From: Anas platyrhynchos
Taxonomy: Eukaryota > Chordata > Aves > Anseriformes > Anatidae
Direction of reading: 5' to 3'
Assembly (NCBI RefSeq): GCF_047663525.1
Contig: NC_092605.1
Span: forward strand, 62,001-126,000
Length of the DNA: 64,000 nucleotides
The position numbers were made by a program, and so were the translations under genes. Each line of letters opens with the position of its first letter. Positions within the stretch are counted from its first letter, which is position 1. Below, one piece after another: positions 13,136-28,157 of the stretch. A model generated the notes under the pieces. It saw nothing but the letters and a program-made list of their open reading frames with translations. It did not search any database and was not told where the DNA came from.

Positions 13136-15597
13136 ATGGACCCCCCTGGTGCGCCCCGCAAATGCGTCCCCCCGGAAACAAAACCCCGCACACTTGGTTC
13201 CCCCCTCATTTTGGTTCCCCCCCCCCGGTGCGCCCCACAAAAGTGTCCCCCCGGAAACAAAACCCCGCACACTTGGTTCCCCCCTCACTTTGGTTCCCCC
13301 CCCCCCGGTGCGCCCCACAAATGTGTCCCCCCGGAAACAAAACCCCGCAAACTTGGTTCCCCCCTCACTTTGGTTCCCCCCCCCGGTGCGCCCCACAAAT
13401 GTGTCCCCCCGGAAACAAAACCCCGCTCACTTGGTTCCCCCCTCACTTTGGTTCCCCCCCCCCCGGTGCGCCCCACAAATGTGTCCCCCCAGAAACAAAA
13501 CCCCGCACACTTGGTTCCCCCCTCATTTTGGTTCCCCCCCCCCTTCCGCCCCCCCGTTGGGGTCCCCCCTAGCCCCATGGACCCCCTCCCCGGTGCGCCC
13601 CGCAAATGTGTCCCCCCGGCAACCGCACCCCGCAAACTTGGTTCCTCCCTCATTTTGGTTCCCCCCCACCCTTGGGGTCCCCCCAAGCCCCATGGACCCC
13701 CGCCCCCTTGGTGCCCCCCCCCCAATTTGTCTCTCCCCCCGTCCTACCCGTGCCCGCAGCAGCCGCTCGCACTCTGCCAGCGCCTTCCGCACCCGATGCT
13801 GCATCTCGGCCAGGTGGAGGCAAGCGCTGGAGGGGGGGGAATAAATTGGGGGGGGTCAATTTGGGGGGGTCCGGGGGCATTTTGGGGGTTGGGGGCGCAT
13901 TTAGGGGGCGGAGGGGACTGGTTCTCACCTGTAGGACTCGGCGTCGAGCCCCCCCGGGGGCAGCTGCAGGGCCAGGATGCCTGGGGCGGTGCGGGGGGGG
14001 GCATGTCAGCACCCCCCAGACCGAAACCCCAAAACCGCTGCCCTTGACCCCAAAACCGCCGCCGTTGACCCCAAGGTGGCCGCTGGTGACGCCGGTAGGG
14101 CCACCGGGCGCCCCGCGGGCCACAAGTACCCAACCCCAACCCCCAAACCCCCTAACCCTAACCCCCCAACCCTAACCCCCGACACCCCAACCGACCTAAC
14201 CCTAACCCTAACCCTCTAACCCTAACCCCCCAACCCTAACAGATCTAACCCTAACCCTAATCCTCTAACCCTAACCCCCCATCCTAACCCCCCAAGTACC
14301 CAACCCCAACCCCAAACCCCCTAACCCTAACCCCCCAACCCCCTAACCCCCAACCCTAACCCCCTAACCCTAACGGATCTAACTCTAATCCTCTAACCCT
14401 AACGCCCAAACCCCCTAACCCCCTAACCCTAACGGATCTAAGCCTAACCCTAACCCTCTAACCCTAAACCCCCAACCCCATAACCCCCCAACCCTAACGG
14501 ATCTAACCCTAACCCTCTAACCCTAACGCCCAAACCCCCTAAAACCCCCTAACCCTAACGGATCTAAGCCTAACCCTAACCCCCCAACACTAACAGATCT
14601 AACCCTAACCCTCTAACCCTAACCCCCCATCCTAACCCCCCAAGTACCCAACCCCAACCCCCAAACCCCCTAACCCCCAACCCTAAACCCCCAACCCTAA
14701 CTCCCTAACCCTAACGGATCTAACCCTAATCCTCTAACCCTAACGCCCAAACCCCCTAACCCCCTAACCCTAACGGATCTAAGCCTAACCCTAACCCTCT
14801 AACCCTAACCCCCCCAACCCCCTAACCCCCCAACCCTAACGGATCTAACCCTAACCCTCTAACCCTAACGCCCAAACCCCCTAACCCCCTAACCCTAACG
14901 GATCTAAGCCTAACCCTAACCCCCCAACCCTAACCCCCGACTCCCCAACCATAACCCCCTAACCCTAATGGATCTAACCCAAACCCTAACCCCCAACCCC
15001 CTAACCCCCCAACCCTAACCCCCTGACCCTAACGGATCTAACCCTAACCCCCCAACCCTAATAGATCTAACCCTAACCCTAATCCTCTAATCCTAACCCC
15101 CCAACCCCTAACCCCCCAAGTACCCAAACCCAACCCCCAAACCCCCTAACCCTAACCCCCCAACCCCCTAACCCCCCAACCCTAAACCCCCAACCCTAAC
15201 CCCCGACCCCCCAACCCTAACCCCCTAACCCTAACGGATCTAACCCTAACCCCCCAACCCTAATAGATCTAACCCTAACCCTAATCCTCTAACCCTAACC
15301 CCCCAAACCCTAACCCCCCAAGTACCCAACCCCAACCCCCAAACCCCCTAACCCTAACCCCCCAACCCCCTAACCCCCAACCCTAAACCCCCAACCCTAA
15401 CCCCCGACCCCCCAACCCTAACAGATCTAACCCTAACACTCTAACCCTAATCCCCCAAACCCTAACCCCCCAAGTACCCAACCCCCTAATCCCACAACCC
15501 CCTAACCCCCAACCCTAAACCCCCAACCCTAACCCCCCAACCCTAACCCTAACCCCCTAACCCTAACGGCTCTAACCCTAACCCTAACCCTAACCCC
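13136..15597. repeat. Macrosatellite unit 6 (subtype B)
   Basis: Five 77-bp copies; one has the private variant CCCCGCTCACTTGG. Exon b at 13748-13826, exon a at 13929-13980. Spacer 14124-15597, 1474 bp. Confidence 0.87.
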
Positions 15598-18115
15598 ATG
15601 GACCCCCCTGGTGCGCCCCGCAAATGCGTCCCCCCGGAAACAAAACCCCGCACACTTGGTTCCCCCCTCATTTTGGTTCCCCCCCCCGGTGCGCCCCACA
15701 AAAGTGTCCCCCCGGAAACAAAACCCCGCACACTTGGTTCCCCCCTCACTTTGGTTCCCCCCCCCGGTGCGCCCCACAAATGTGTCCCCCCGGAAACAAA
15801 ACCCCGCACACTTGGTTCCCCCCTCACTTTGGTTCCCCCCCCCGGTGCGCCCCACAAATGTGTCCCCCCGGAAACAAAACCCCGCAAACTTGGTTCCCCC
15901 CTCACTTTGGTTCCCCCCCCCGGTGCGCCCCACAAATGTGTCCCCCCGGAAACAAAACCCCGCACACTTGGTTCCCCCCTCACTTTGGTTCCCCCCCCCG
16001 GTGCGCCCCACAAATGTGTCCCCCCGGAAACAAAACCCCGCACACTTGGTTCCCCCCTCATTTTGGTTCCCCCCCCCCTTCCGCCCCCCCGTTGGGGTCC
16101 CCCCTAGCCCCATGGACCCCCTCCCCGGTGCGCCCCGCAAATGTGTCCCCCCGGCAACCGCACCCCGCAAACTTGGTTCCTCCCTCATTTTGGTTCCCCC
16201 CCACCCTTGGGGTCCCCCCAAGCCCCATGGACCCCCGCCCCCTTGGTGCCCCCCCCCCAATTTGTCTCTCCCCCCGTCCTACCCGTGCCCGCAGCAGCCG
16301 CTCGCACTCTGCCAGCGCCTTCCGCACCCGATGCTGCATCTCGGCCAGGTGGAGGCAAGCGCTGGAGGGGGGGGAATAAATTGGGGGGGGTCAATTTGGG
16401 GGGGTCCGGGGGCATTTTGGGGGTTGGGGGCGCATTTAGGGGGCGGAGGGGACTGGTTCTCACCTGTAGGACTCGGCGTCGAGCCCCCCCGGGGGCAGCT
16501 GCAGGGCCAGGATGCCTGGGGCGGTGCGGGGGGGGGCATGTCAGCACCCCCCAGACCGAAACCCCAAAACCGCTGCCCTTGACCCCAAAACCGCCGCCGT
16601 TGACCCCAAGGTGGCCGCTGGTGACGCCGGTAGGGCCACCGGGCGCCCCGCGGGCCACAAGTACCCAACCCCAACCCCCAAACCCCCTAACCCTAACCCC
16701 CCAACCCTAACCCCCGACACCCCAACCGACCTAACCCTAACCCTAACCCTCTAACCCTAACCCCCCAACCCTAACAGATCTAACCCTAACCCTAATCCTC
16801 TAACCCTAACCCCCCATCCTAACCCCCCAAGTACCCAACCCCAACCCCAAACCCCCTAACCCTAACCCCCCAACCCCCTAACCCCCAACCCTAACCCCCT
16901 AACCCTAACGGATCTAACTCTAATCCTCTAACCCTAACGCCCAAACCCCCTAACCCCCTAACCCTAACGGATCTAAGCCTAACCCTAACCCTCTAACCCT
17001 AAACCCCCAACCCCATAACCCCCCAACCCTAACGGATCTAACCCTAACCCTCTAACCCTAACGCCCAAACCCCCTAAAACCCCCTAACCCTAACGGATCT
17101 AAGCCTAACCCTAACCCCCCAACACTAACAGATCTAACCCTAACCCTCTAACCCTAACCCCCCATCCTAACCCCCCAAGTACCCAACCCCAACCCCCAAA
17201 CCCCCTAACCCCCAACCCTAAACCCCCAACCCTAACTCCCTAACCCTAACGGATCTAACCCTAATCCTCTAACCCTAACGCCCAAACCCCCTAACCCCCT
17301 AACCCTAACGGATCTAAGCCTAACCCTAACCCTCTAACCCTAACCCCCCAACCCTAACGGATCTAACCCTAACCCTCTAACCCTAACGCCCAAACCCCCT
17401 AACCCCCTAACCCTAACGGATCTAAGCCTAACCCTAACCCCCCAACCCTAACCCCCGACTCCCCAACCATAACCCCCTAACCCTAATGGATCTAACCCAA
17501 ACCCTAACCCCCAACCCCCTAACCCCCCAACCCTAACCCCCTGACCCTAACGGATCTAACCCTAACCCCCCAACCCTAATAGATCTAACCCTAACCCTAA
17601 TCCTCTAATCCTAACCCCCCAACCCCTAACCCCCCAAGTACCCAAACCCAACCCCCAAACCCCCTAACCCTAACCCCCCAACCCCCTAACCCCCCAACCC
17701 TAAACCCCCAACCCTAACCCCCGACCCCCCAACCCTAACCCCCTAACCCTAACGGATCTAACCCTAACCCCCCAACCCTAATAGATCTAACCCTAACCCT
17801 AATCCTCTAACCCTAACCCCCCAAACCCTAACCCCCCAAGTACCCAACCCCAACCCCCAAACCCCCTAACCCTAACCCCCCAACCCCCTAACCCCCAACC
17901 CTAAACCCCCAACCCTAACCCCCGACCCCCCAACCCTAACAGATCTAACCCTAACACTCTAACCCTAACCCCCCAAACCCTAACCCCCCAAGTACCCAAC
18001 CCCCTAATCCCACAACCCCCTAACCCCCAACCCTAAACCCCCAACCCTAACCCCCCAACCCTAACCCTAACCCCCTAACCCTAACGGCTCTAACCCTAAC
18101 CCTAACCCTAACCCC
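15598..18115. repeat. Macrosatellite unit 7 (subtype B)
   Basis: Six 77-bp copies. Exon b at 16283-16361, exon a at 16464-16515. The spacer 16659-18115 is 1457 bp, missing a ~17-bp C-rich word near 17345. Confidence 0.87.
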
Positions 18116-20726
18116 ATGGACACCCCTGGTGCGCCCCGCAAATGCGTCCCCCCGGAAACAAAACCCCGCACACTTGGTTCCCCCCTCATTTTGGTTCCCC
18201 CCCCGGTGCGCCCCGCAAATGCGTCCCCCCGGAAACAAAACCCCGCACACTTGGTTCCCCCCTCATTTTGGTTCCCCCCCCCGGTGCGCCCCACAAAAGT
18301 GTCCCCCCGGAAACAAAACCCCGCACACTTGGTTCCCCCCTCACTTTGGTTCCCCCCCCCGGTGCGCCCCACAAATGTGTCCCCCCGGAAACAAAACCCC
18401 GCAAACTTGGTTCCCCCCTCACTTTGGTTCCCCCCCCCCGGTGCGCCCCACAAATGTGTCCCCCCGGAAACAAAACCCCGCACACTTGGTTCCCCCCTCA
18501 CTTTGGTTCCCCCCCCCGGTGCGCCCCACAAATGTGTCCCCCCGGAAACAAAAACCCGCACACTTGGTTCCCCCCTCACTTTGGTTCCCCCCCCGGTGCG
18601 CCCCACAAATGTGTCCCCCCAGAAACAAAACCCCGCACACTTGGTTCCCCCCTCATTTTGGTTCCCCCCCCCCTTCCGCCCCCCCGTTGGGGTCCCCCCT
18701 AGCCCCATGGACCCCCTCCCCGGTGCGCCCCGCAAATGTGTCCCCCCGGCAACCGCACCCCGCAAACTTGGTTCCTCCCTCATTTTGGTTCCCCCCCACC
18801 CTTGGGGTCCCCCCAAGCCCCATGGACCCCCGCCCCCTTGGTGCCCCCCCCCCAATTTGTCTCTCCCCCCGTCCTACCCGTGCCCGCAGCAGCCGCTCGC
18901 ACTCTGCCAGCGCCTTCCGCACCCGATGCTGCATCTCGGCCAGGTGGAGGCAAGCGCTGGAGGGGGGGGAATAAATTGGGGGGGGTCAATTTGGGGGGGT
19001 CCGGGGGCATTTTGGGGGTTGGGGGCGCATTTAGGGGGCGGAGGGGACTGGTTCTCACCTGTAGGACTCGGCGTCGAGCCCCCCCGGGGGCAGCTGCAGG
19101 GCCAGGATGCCTGGGGCGGTGCGGGGGGGGGCATGTCAGCACCCCCCAGACCGAAACCCCAAAACCGCTGCCCTTGACCCCAAAACCGCCGCCGTTGACC
19201 CCAAGGTGGCCGCTGGTGACGCCGGTAGGGCCACCGGGCGCCCCGCGGGCCACAAGTACCCAACCCCAACCCCCAAACCCCCTAACCCTAACCCCCCAAC
19301 CCTAACCCCCGACACCCCAACCGACCTAACCCTAACCCTAACCCTCTAACCCTAACCCCCCAACCCTAACAGATCTAACCCTAACCCTAATCCTCTAACC
19401 CTAACCCCCCATCCTAACCCCCCAAGTACCCAACCCCAACCCCAAACCCCCTAACCCTAACCCCCCAACCCCCTAACCCCCAACCCTAACCCCCTAACCC
19501 TAACGGATCTAACTCTAATCCTCTAACCCTAACGCCCAAACCCCCTAACCCCCTAACCCTAACGGATCTAAGCCTAACCCTAACCCTCTAACCCTAAACC
19601 CCCAACCCCATAACCCCCCAACCCTAACGGATCTAACCCTAACCCTCTAACCCTAACGCCCAAACCCCCTAAAACCCCCTAACCCTAACGGATCTAAGCC
19701 TAACCCTAACCCCCCAACACTAACAGATCTAACCCTAACCCTCTAACCCTAACCCCCCATCCTAACCCCCCAAGTACCCAACCCCAACCCCCAAACCCCC
19801 TAACCCCCAACCCTAAACCCCCAACCCTAACTCCCTAACCCTAACGGATCTAACCCTAATCCTCTAACCCTAACGCCCAAACCCCCTAACCCCCTAACCC
19901 TAACGGATCTAAGCCTAACCCTAACCCTCTAACCCTAACCCCCCCAACCCCCTAACCCCCCAACCCTAACGGATCTAACCCTAACCCTCTAACCCTAACG
20001 CCCAAACCCCCTAACCCCCTAACCCTAACGGATCTAAGCCTAACCCTAACCCCCCAACCCTAACCCCCGACTCCCCAACCATAACCCCCTAACCCTAATG
20101 GATCTAACCCAAACCCTAACCCCCAACCCCCTAACCCCCCAACCCTAACCCCCTGACCCTAACGGATCTAACCCTAACCCCCCAACCCTAATAGATCTAA
20201 CCCTAACCCTAATCCTCTAATCCTAACCCCCCAACCCCTAACCCCCCAAGTACCCAAACCCAACCCCCAAACCCCCTAACCCTAACCCCCCAACCCCCTA
20301 ACCCCCAACCCTAAACCCCCAACCCTAACCCCCGACCCCCCAACCCTAACCCCCTAACCCTAACGGATCTAACCCTAACCCCCCAACCCTAATAGATCTA
20401 ACCCTAACCCTAATCCTCTAACCCTAACCCCCCAAACCCTAACCCCCCAAGTACCCAACCCCAACCCCCAAACCCCCTAACCCTAACCCCCCAACCCCCT
20501 AACCCCCAACCCTAAACCCCCAACCCTAACCCCCGACCCCCCAACCCTAACAGATCTAACCCTAACACTCTAACCCTAACCCCCCAAACCCTAACCCCCC
20601 AAGTACCCAACCCCCTAATCCCACAACCCCCTAACCCCCAACCCTAAACCCCCAACCCTAACCCCCCAACCCTAACCCTAACCCCCTAACCCTAACGGCT
20701 CTAACCCTAACCCTAACCCTAACCCC
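18116..20726. repeat. Macrosatellite unit 8 (subtype B)
   Basis: Seven 77-bp copies, the first (AAATGCGTCC type) duplicated. The block start carries a private change (ATGGACACCCCTGG). Exon b at 18878-18956, exon a at 19059-19110. Spacer 19254-20726. Confidence 0.87.
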
Positions 20727-22949
20727 ATGGACCCCCCTGGTGCGCCCCGCAAATGCGTCCCCCCGGAAACAAAACCCCGCACACTTGGTTCCCCCCTCAC
20801 TTTGGTTCCCCCCCCCGGTGCGCCCCACAAATGTGTCCCCCCGGAAACAAAACCCCGCACACTTGGTTCCCCCCTCATTTTGGTTCCCCCCCCCCTTCCG
20901 CCCCCCCGTTGGGGTCCCCCCTAGCCCCATGGACCCCCTCCCCGGTGCGCCCCGCAAATGTGTCCCCCCGGCAACCGCACCCCGCAAACTTGGTTCCTCC
21001 CTCATTTTGGTTCCCCCCCACCCTTGGGGTCCCCCCAAGCCCCATGGACCCCCGCCCCCTTGGTGCCCCCCCCCCAATTTGTCTCTCCCCCCGTCCTACC
21101 CGTGCCCGCAGCAGCCGCTCGCACTCTGCCAGCGCCTTCCGCACCCGATGCTGCATCTCGGCCAGGTGGAGGCAAGCGCTGGAGGGGGGGGAATAAATTG
21201 GGGGGGGTCAATTTGGGGGGGTCCGGGGGCATTTTGGGGATTGGGGACGCATTTAGGGGGCGGAGGGGACTGGTTCTCACCTGTAGGACTCGGCGTCGAG
21301 CCCCCCCGGGGGCAGCTGCAGGGCCAGGATGCCTGGGGCGGTGCGGGGGGGGGCATGTCAGCACCCCCCAGACCGAAACCCCAAAACCGCTGCCCTTGAC
21401 CCCAAAACCGCCGCCGTTGACCCCAAGGTGGCCGCTGGTGACGCCGGTAGGGCCACCGGGCGCCCCGCGGGCCACAAGTACCCAACCCCAACCCCCAAAC
21501 CCCCTAACCCTAACCCCCCAACCCTAACCCCCGACACCCCAACCGACCTAACCCTAACCCTAACCCTCTAACCCTAACCCCCCAACCCTAACAGATCTAA
21601 CCCTAACCCTAATCCTCTAACCCTAACCCCCCATCCTAACCCCCCAAGTACCCAACCCCAACCCCAAACCCCCTAACCCTAACCCCCCAACCCCCTAACC
21701 CCCAACCCTAACCCCCTAACCCTAACGGATCTAACTCTAATCCTCTAACCCTAACGCCCAAACCCCCTAACCCCCTAACCCTAACGGATCTAAGCCTAAC
21801 CCTAACCCTCTAACCCTAAACCCCCAACCCCCTAACCCCCCAACCCTAACGGATCTAACCCTAACCCTCTAACCCTAACGCCCAAACCCCCTAAAACCCC
21901 CTAACCCTAACGGATCTAAGCCTAACCCTAACCCCCCAACACTAACAGATCTAACCCTAACCCTCTAACCCTAACCCCCCATCCTAACCCCCCAAGTACC
22001 CAACCCCAACCCCCAAACCCCCTAACCCCCAACCCTAAACCCCCAACCCTAACTCCCTAACCCTAACGGATCTAACCCTAATCCTCTAACCCTAACGCCC
22101 AAACCCCCTAACCCCCTAACCCTAACGGATCTAAGCCTAACCCTAACCCTCTAACCCTAACCCCCCCAACCCCCTAACCCCCCAACCCTAACGGATCTAA
22201 CCCTAACCCTCTAACCCTAACGCCCAAACCCCCTAACCCCCTAACCCTAACGGATCTAAGCCTAACCCTAACCCCCCAACCCTAACCCCCGACTCCCCAA
22301 CCATAACCCCCTAACCCTAATGGATCTAACCCAAACCCTAACCCCCAACCCCCTAACCCCCCAACCCTAACCCCCTGACCCTAACGGATCTAACCCTAAC
22401 CCCCCAACCCTAATAGATCTAACCCTAACCCTAATCCTCTAATCCTAACCCCCCAACCCCTAACCCCCCAAGTACCCAAACCCAACCCCCAAACCCCCTA
22501 ACCCTAACCCCCCAACCCCCTAACCCCCCAACCCTAAACCCCCAACCCTAACCCCCGACCCCCCAACCCTAACCCCCTAACCCTAACGGATCTAACCCTA
22601 ACCCCCCAACCCTAATAGATCTAACCCTAACCCTAATCCTCTAACCCTAACCCCCCAAACCCTAACCCCCCAAGTACCCAACCCCAACCCCCAAACCCCC
22701 TAACCCTAACCCCCCAACCCCCTAACCCCCAACCCTAAACCCCCAACCCTAACCCCCGACCCCCCAACCCTAACAGATCTAACCCTAACACTCTAACCCT
22801 AACCCCCCAAACCCTAACCCCCCAAGTACCCAACCCCCTAATCCCACAACCCCCTAACCCCCAACCCTAAACCCCCAACCCTAACCCCCCAACCCTAACC
22901 CTAACCCCCTAACCCTAACGGCTCTAACCCTAACCCTAACCCTAACCCC
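20727..22949. repeat. Macrosatellite unit 9 (subtype B, shortest minisatellite)
   Basis: Only two 77-bp copies, the low extreme of the VNTR. Exon b at 21100-21178, exon a at 21281-21332. The intron between them has two private G-to-A changes (GGGGATTGGGGACGC, near 21236). Spacer 21476-22949, with CCCCTAACC replacing the usual CCCATAACC near 21830. Confidence 0.87.
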
Positions 22950-25541
22950 ATGGACCCCCCTGGTGCGCCCCTCAAATGCGTCCCCCTGGAAACAAAACCC
23001 CGCACACTTGGTTCCCCCCTCATTTTGGTTCCCCCCCCGGTGCGCCCCGCAAATGCGTCCCCCCGGAAACAAAACCCCGCACACTTGGTACCCCCTCATT
23101 TTGGTTCCCCCCCCCCGGTGCGCCCCACAAAAGTGTCCCCCCGGAAACAAAACCCCGCACACTTGGTTCCCCCCTCACTTTGGTTCCCCCCCCCGGTGCG
23201 CCCCACAAATGTGTCCCCCCGGAAACAAAACCCCGCAAACTTGGTTCCCCCCTCACTTTGGTTCCCCCCCCCGGTGCGCCCCACAAATGTGTCCCCCCGG
23301 AAACAAAACCCCGCACACTTGGTTCCCCCCTCACTTTGGTTCTCCCCCCCCCGGTGCGCCCCACAAATGTGTCCCCCCGGAAACAAAAACCCGCACACTT
23401 GGTTCCCCCCTCACTTTGGTTCCCCCCCCGGTGCGCCCCACAAATGTGTCCCCCCAGAAACAAAACCCCGCACACTTGGTTCCCCCCTCATTTTGGTTCC
23501 CCCCCCCCTTCCGCCCCCCCGTTGGGGTCCCCCCTAGCCCCATGGACCCCCTCCCCGGTGCGCCCCGCAAATGTGTCCCCCCGGCAACCGCACCCCGCAA
23601 ACTTGGTTCCTCCCTCATTTTGGTTCCCCCCCACCCTTGGGGTCCCCCCAAGCCCCATGGACCCCCGCCCCCTTGGTGCCCCCCCCCCAATTTGTCTCTC
23701 CCCCCGTCCTACCCGTGCCCGCAGCAGCCGCTCGCACTCTGCCAGCGCCTTCCGCACCCGATGCTGCATCTCGGCCAGGTGGAGGCAAGCGCTGGAGGGG
23801 GGGGAATAAATTGGGGGGGGTCAATTTGGGGGGGTCCGGGGGCATTTTGGGGGTTGGGGGCGCATTTAGGGGGCGGAGGGGACTGGTTCTCACCTGTAGG
23901 ACTCGGCGTCGAGCCCCCCCGGGGGCAGCTGCAGGGCCAGGATGCCTGGGGCGGTGCGGGGGGGGGCATGTCAGCACCCCCCAGACCGAAACCCCAAAAC
24001 CGCTGCCCTTGACCCCAAAACCGCCGCCGTTGACCCCAAGGTGGCCGCTGGTGACGCCGGTAGGGCCACCGGGCGCCCCGCGGGCCACAAGTACCCAACC
24101 CCAACCCCCAAACCCCCTAACCCTAACCCCCCAACCCTAACCCCCGACACCCCAACCGACCTAACCCTAACCCTAACCCTCTAACCCTAACCCCCCAACC
24201 CTAACAGATCTAACCCTAACCCTAATCCTCTAACCCTAACCCCCCATCCTAACCCCCCAAGTACCCAACCCCAACCCCAAACCCCCTAACCCTAACCCCC
24301 CAACCCCCTAACCCCCAACCCTAACCCCCTAACCCTAACGGATCTAACTCTAATCCTCTAACCCTAACGCCCAAACCCCCTAACCCCCTAACCCTAACGG
24401 ATCTAAGCCTAACCCTAACCCTCTAACCCTAAACCCCCAACCCCATAACCCCCCAACCCTAACGGATCTAACCCTAACCCTCTAACCCTAACGCCCAAAC
24501 CCCCTAAAACCCCCTAACCCTAACGGATCTAAGCCTAACCCTAACCCCCCAACACTAACAGATCTAACCCTAACCCTCTAACCCTAACCCCCCATCCTAA
24601 CCCCCCAAGTACCCAACCCCAACCCCCAAACCCCCTAACCCCCAACCCTAAACCCCCAACCCTAACTCCCTAACCCTAACGGATCTAACCCTAATCCTCT
24701 AACCCTAACGCCCAAACCCCCTAACCCCCTAACCCTAACGGATCTAAGCCTAACCCTAACCCTCTAACCCTAACCCCCCCAACCCCCTAACCCCCCAACC
24801 CTAACGGATCTAACCCTAACCCTCTAACCCTAACGCCCAAACCCCCTAACCCCCTAACCCTAACGGATCTAAGCCTAACCCTAACCCCCCAACCCTAACC
24901 CCCGACTCCCCAACCATAACCCCCTAACCCTAATGGATCTAACCCTAACCCTAACCCCCAACCCCCTAACCCCCCAACCCTAACCCCCTGACCCTAACGG
25001 ATCTAACCCTAACCCCCCAACCCTAATAGATCTAACCCTAACCCTAATCCTCTAATCCTAACCCCCCAACCCCTAACCCCCCAAGTACCCAAACCCAACC
25101 CCCAAACCCCCTAACCCTAACCCCCCAACCCCCTAACCCCCCAACCCTAAACCCCCAACCCTAACCCCCTAACCCTAACGGATCTAACCCTAACCCCCCA
25201 ACCCTAATAGATCTAACCCTAACCCTAATCCTCTAACCCTAACCCCCCAAACCCTAACCCCCCAAGTACCCAACCCCAACCCCCAAACCCCCTAACCCTA
25301 ACCCCCCAACCCCCTAACCCCCAACCCTAAACCCCCAACCCTAACCCCCGACCCCCCAACCCTAACAGATCTAACCCTAACACTCTAACCCTAACCCCCC
25401 AAACCCTAACCCCCCAAGTACCCAACCCCCTAATCCCACAACCCCCTAACCCCCAACCCTAAACCCCCAACCCTAACCCCCCAACCCTAACCCTAACCCC
25501 CTAACCCTAACGGCTCTAACCCTAACCCTAACCCTAACCCC
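22950..25541. repeat. Macrosatellite unit 10 (subtype B)
   Basis: Seven 77-bp copies with several private changes (CCCCTCAAATGCG near 22969; CTTGGTACCCCCTC near 23085; GGTTCTCCCCC near 23338). As in unit 8 the first copy type is doubled. Exon b at 23713-23791, exon a at 23894-23945. Spacer 24089-25541 is 1453 bp, the short form also seen after unit 1. Confidence 0.87.
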
Positions 25542-28157
25542 ATGGACCCCCCCGGTGCGCCCCGCAAATGCGTCCCCCCGGAAACAAAACCCCGCACACT
25601 TGGTTCCCCCCTCATTTTGGTTCCCCCCCCCCCGGTGCGCCCCACAAAAGTGTCCCCCCGGAAACAAAACCCCGCACACTTGGTTCCCCCCTCACTTTGG
25701 TTCCCCCCCCCCGGTGCGCCCCACAAATGTGTCCCCCCGGAAACAAAACCCCGCACACTTGGTTCCCCCCTCACTTTGGTTCCCCCCCCCGGTGCGCCCC
25801 ACAAATGTGTCCCCCCGGAAACAAAACCCCGCAAACTTGGTTCCCCCCTCACTTTGGTTCCCCCCCCCGGTGCGCCCCACAAATGTGTCCCCCCGGAAAC
25901 AAAACCCCGCACACTTGGTTCCCCCCTCACTTTGGTTCCCCCCCCCCGGTGCGCCCCACAAATGTGTCCCCCCGGAAACAAAAACCCGCACACTTGGTTC
26001 CCCCCTCACTTTGGTTCCCCCCCCGGTGCGCCCCACAAATGTGTCCCCCCAGAAACAAAACCCCGCACACTTGGTTCCCCCCTCATTTTGGTTCCCCCCC
26101 CCCTTCCGCCCCCCCGTTGGGGTCCCCCCTAGCCCCATGGACCCCCTCCCCGGTGCGCCCCGCAAATGTGTCCCCCCGGCAACCGCACCCCGCAAACTTG
26201 GTTCCTCCCTCATTTTGGTTCCCCCCCACCCTTGGGGTCCCCCCAAGCCCCATGGACCCCCGCCCCCTTGGTGCCCCCCCCCCAATTTGTCTCTCCCCCC
26301 GTCCTACCCGTGCCCGCAGCAGCCGCTCGCACTCTGCCAGCGCCTTCCGCACCCGATGCTGCATCTCGGCCAGGTGGAGGCAAGCGCTGGAGGGGGGGGA
26401 ATAAATTGGGGGGGGTCAATTTGGGGGGGTCCGGGGGCATTTTGGGGGTTGGGGGCGCATTTAGGGGGCGGAGGGGACTGGTTCTCACCTGTAGGACTCG
26501 GCGTCGAGCCCCCCCGGGGGCAGCTGCAGGGCCAGGATGCCTGGGGCGGTGCGGGGGGGGGCATGTCAGCACCCCCCAGACCGAAACCCCAAAACCGCTG
26601 CCCTTGACCCCAAAACCGCCGCCGTTGACCCCAAGGTGGCCGCTGGTGACGCCGGTAGGGCCACCGGGCGCCCCGCGGGCCACAAGTACCCAACCCCAAC
26701 CCCCAAACCCCCTAACCCTAACCCCCCAACCCTAACCCCCGACACCCCAACCGACCTAACCCTAACCCTAACCCTCTAACCCTAACCCCCCAACCCTAAC
26801 AGATCTAACCCTAACCCTAATCCTCTAACCCTAACCCCCCATCCTAACCCCCCAAGTACCCAACCCCAACCCCAAACCCCCTAACCCTAACCCCCCAACC
26901 CCCTAACCCCCAACACTAACCCCCTAACCCTAACGGATCTAACTCTAATCCTCTAACCCTAACGCCCAAACCCCCTAACCCCCTAACCCTAACGGATCTA
27001 AGCCTAACCCTAACCCTCTAACCCTAAACCCCCAACCCCATAACCCCCCAACCCTAACGGATCTAACCCTAACCCTCTAACCCTAACGCCCAAACCCCCT
27101 AAAACCCCCTAACCCTAACGGATCTAAGCCTAACCCTAACCCCCCAACACTAACAGATCTAACCCTAACCCTCTAACCCTAACCCCCCATCCTAACCCCC
27201 CAAGTACCCAACCCCAACCCCCAAACCCCCTAACCCCCAACCCTAAACCCCCAACCCTAACTCCCTAACCCTAACGGATCTAACCCTAATCCTCTAACCC
27301 TAACGCCCAAACCCCCTAACCCCCTAACCCTAACGGATCTAAGCCTAACCCTAACCCTCTAACCCTAACCCCCCCAACCCCCTAACCCCCCAACCCTAAC
27401 GGATCTAACCCTAACCCTCTAACCCTAACGCCCAAACCCCCTAACCCCCTAACCCTAACGGATCTAAGCCTAACCCTAACCCCCCAACCCTAACCCCCGA
27501 CTCCCCAACCATAACCCCCTAACCCTAATGGATCTAACCCAAACCCTAACCCCCAACCCCCTAACCCCCCAACCCTAACCCCCTGACCCTAACGGATCTA
27601 ACCCTAACCCCCCAACCCTAATAGATCTAACCCTAACCCTAATCCTCTAATCCTAACCCCCCAACCCCTAACCCCCCAAGTACCCAAACCCAACCCCCAA
27701 ACCCCCTAACCCTAACCCCCCAACCCCCTAACCCCCCAACCCTAAACCCCCAACCCTAACCCCCGACCCCCCAACCCTAACCCCCTAACCCTAACGGATC
27801 TAACCCTAACCCCCCAACCCTAATAGATCTAACCCTAACCCTAATCCTCTAACCCTAACCCCCCAAACCCTAACCCCCCAAGTACCCAACCCCAACCCCC
27901 AAACCCCCTAACCCTAACCCCCCAACCCCCTAACCCCCAACCCTAAACCCCCAACCCTAACCCCCGACCCCCCAACCCTAACAGATCTAACCCTAACACT
28001 CTAACCCTAACCCCCCAAACCCTAACCCCCCAAGTACCCAACCCCCTAATCCCACAACCCCCTAACCCCCAACCCTAAACCCCCAACCCTAACCCCCCAA
28101 CCCTAACCCTAACCCCCTAACCCTAACGGCTCTAACCCTAACCCTAACCCTAACCCC
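25542..28157. repeat. Macrosatellite unit 11 (subtype B)
   Basis: Seven 77-bp copies. Exon b at 26308-26386, exon a at 26489-26540. Spacer 26684-28157 with a private CAACACTAACC change near 26911. Confidence 0.87.
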